Below the pieces are notes generated by a model. The model saw only the letters and a program-made list of their open reading frames with translations, ran no database searches and was not told where the DNA came from. A DNA stretch of 5,456 bases from Brevundimonas sp. (GTDB lineage Bacteria; Pseudomonadota; Alphaproteobacteria; Caulobacterales; Caulobacteraceae), in assembly GCA_024711185.1 (NCBI GenBank), contig JANJTI010000313.1, positions 1 through 5,456 of the forward strand. Reading direction: 5' to 3'. This document shows, piece by piece, positions 5,160 to 5,456 of this stretch. Position numbers and translations under genes: made by a program. The number at the start of each line of letters is the position of its first letter. Position 1 is the first letter of the stretch.

Positions 5160-5456
5160 TCAGGCGCGCAACTTCAGCGCCTGCCGCACCGCCGAGGGGA
5201 CGGAGTCATAAACCGTCGGCCGACGCAGGCGCAGCTGTCGTCGCGCTTCCTCGAGCGGCAGGCCCAGCAGGGCCTCGTAGTCCAGCGCGGGGAGCCAGCG
5301 CGCCTGGCGGCCAAGCCGGTACGCCTGCAGCACCGCCCGGAACGCCGGGACGGCGCCGTTCTCCTTGCGGATCTCGGCCGCGGCGCCGAGGCCGATGAAG
5401 GCGAAGCCGAGGTTGCCGGTCTGGGCGTAGGAGAAGGCGACCACGCAGGCCTCGCC
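5160..5456 (-). CDS. Coq4-like ubiquinone biosynthesis protein, 5'-truncated
   Basis: The frame is open to the window edge, so only the C-terminal 98 residues are present. The fragment begins GEACVVAFSYAQTGNLGFAFIGLGA, which resembles the Coq4 segment just after the zinc motif HDxxH(x11)E; the Glu at fragment residue 2 would be the last ligand of that motif, and the His and Asp would lie outside the window. The later part, VLQAYRLGRQARWLPALDYEALLGLPLEEARRQLRL, also has the look of Coq4 (a WLP-type motif near the C-terminus). Coq4 proteins are needed for ubiquinone synthesis and, in mitochondria, are implicated in oxidative decarboxylation of the ring precursor. The GTG at 5444 is internal, not the start. 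The identification is from pattern memory on a partial protein, so it is less certain than the others. Confidence 0.68.
   Translation of the reverse strand, partial: GEACVVAFSYAQTGNLGFAFIGLGAAAEIRKENGAVPAFRAVLQAYRLGRQARWLPALDYEALLGLPLEEARRQLRLRRPTVYDSVPSAVRQALKLRA

Noticed and set aside
4948..5211. Plus-strand 87-codon frame across the transporter/coq4 gap
   Set aside because: It overlaps the transporter N-terminus and coq4 3' end antisense, with no ribosome site or recognisable pattern.
1..5456. Prophage, defence island or mobile element, prompted by the RusA gene
   Set aside because: No integrase, transposase, terminal repeats, tRNA attachment site or composition break is visible; the flanking genes are housekeeping.

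Overview
This GC-rich window has dense, short-gapped coding on both strands and reads like an alphaproteobacterial chromosome, most likely Caulobacterales (Caulobacter, Phenylobacterium or Brevundimonas type). The support is an alpha-type SspB ClpXP adaptor, DUF2171 and DUF4169 small proteins, a Coq4-type ubiquinone protein, and a promoter upstream of fumC that closely fits the Caulobacter housekeeping (sigma-73) consensus. The genus is inference. I see no tRNA, rRNA, CRISPR array, insertion sequence or phage gene cluster.

Layout from left to right. 1-402 (+) is the 3' part of sspB. 464-1201 (+) is an exported legumain-like (C13) cysteine peptidase, and its stop overlaps the GTG start of a GFA-type zinc-binding protein (1198-1629, +). 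Converging on it is a chromosomal RusA-type Holliday junction resolvase (1626-1979, -). The 86-base gap 1980-2065 is divergent and carries the fumC promoter. fumC (2066-3457, +) encodes class II fumarase. After a 28-base gap that is mostly one perfect hairpin comes a convergent DUF2171 gene (3486-3719, -). Divergent from it is a tight two-gene unit of small basic proteins, DUF4169 (3792-3968, +) and an unrecognised 52-residue protein (3970-4128, +). A DMT/EamA transporter (4125-5069, -) converges on that unit. Upstream of it on the same strand is the 3' part of a Coq4-like gene (5160-5456, -).

The genes do not form one pathway. They are mainly housekeeping: proteolysis adaptor, TCA cycle, ubiquinone synthesis, DNA junction resolution and an exporter, with a few uncharacterised small proteins. 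Two pairs look translationally coupled: the C13 peptidase with GFA, and DUF4169 with the 52-residue protein. I found no convincing new multi-gene system.

The most unusual structural signal is that two separate convergent gene pairs each end in interlocked TAG stop codons sharing one palindromic CTAG. By my reading these are the only two CTAG tetranucleotides in the window.
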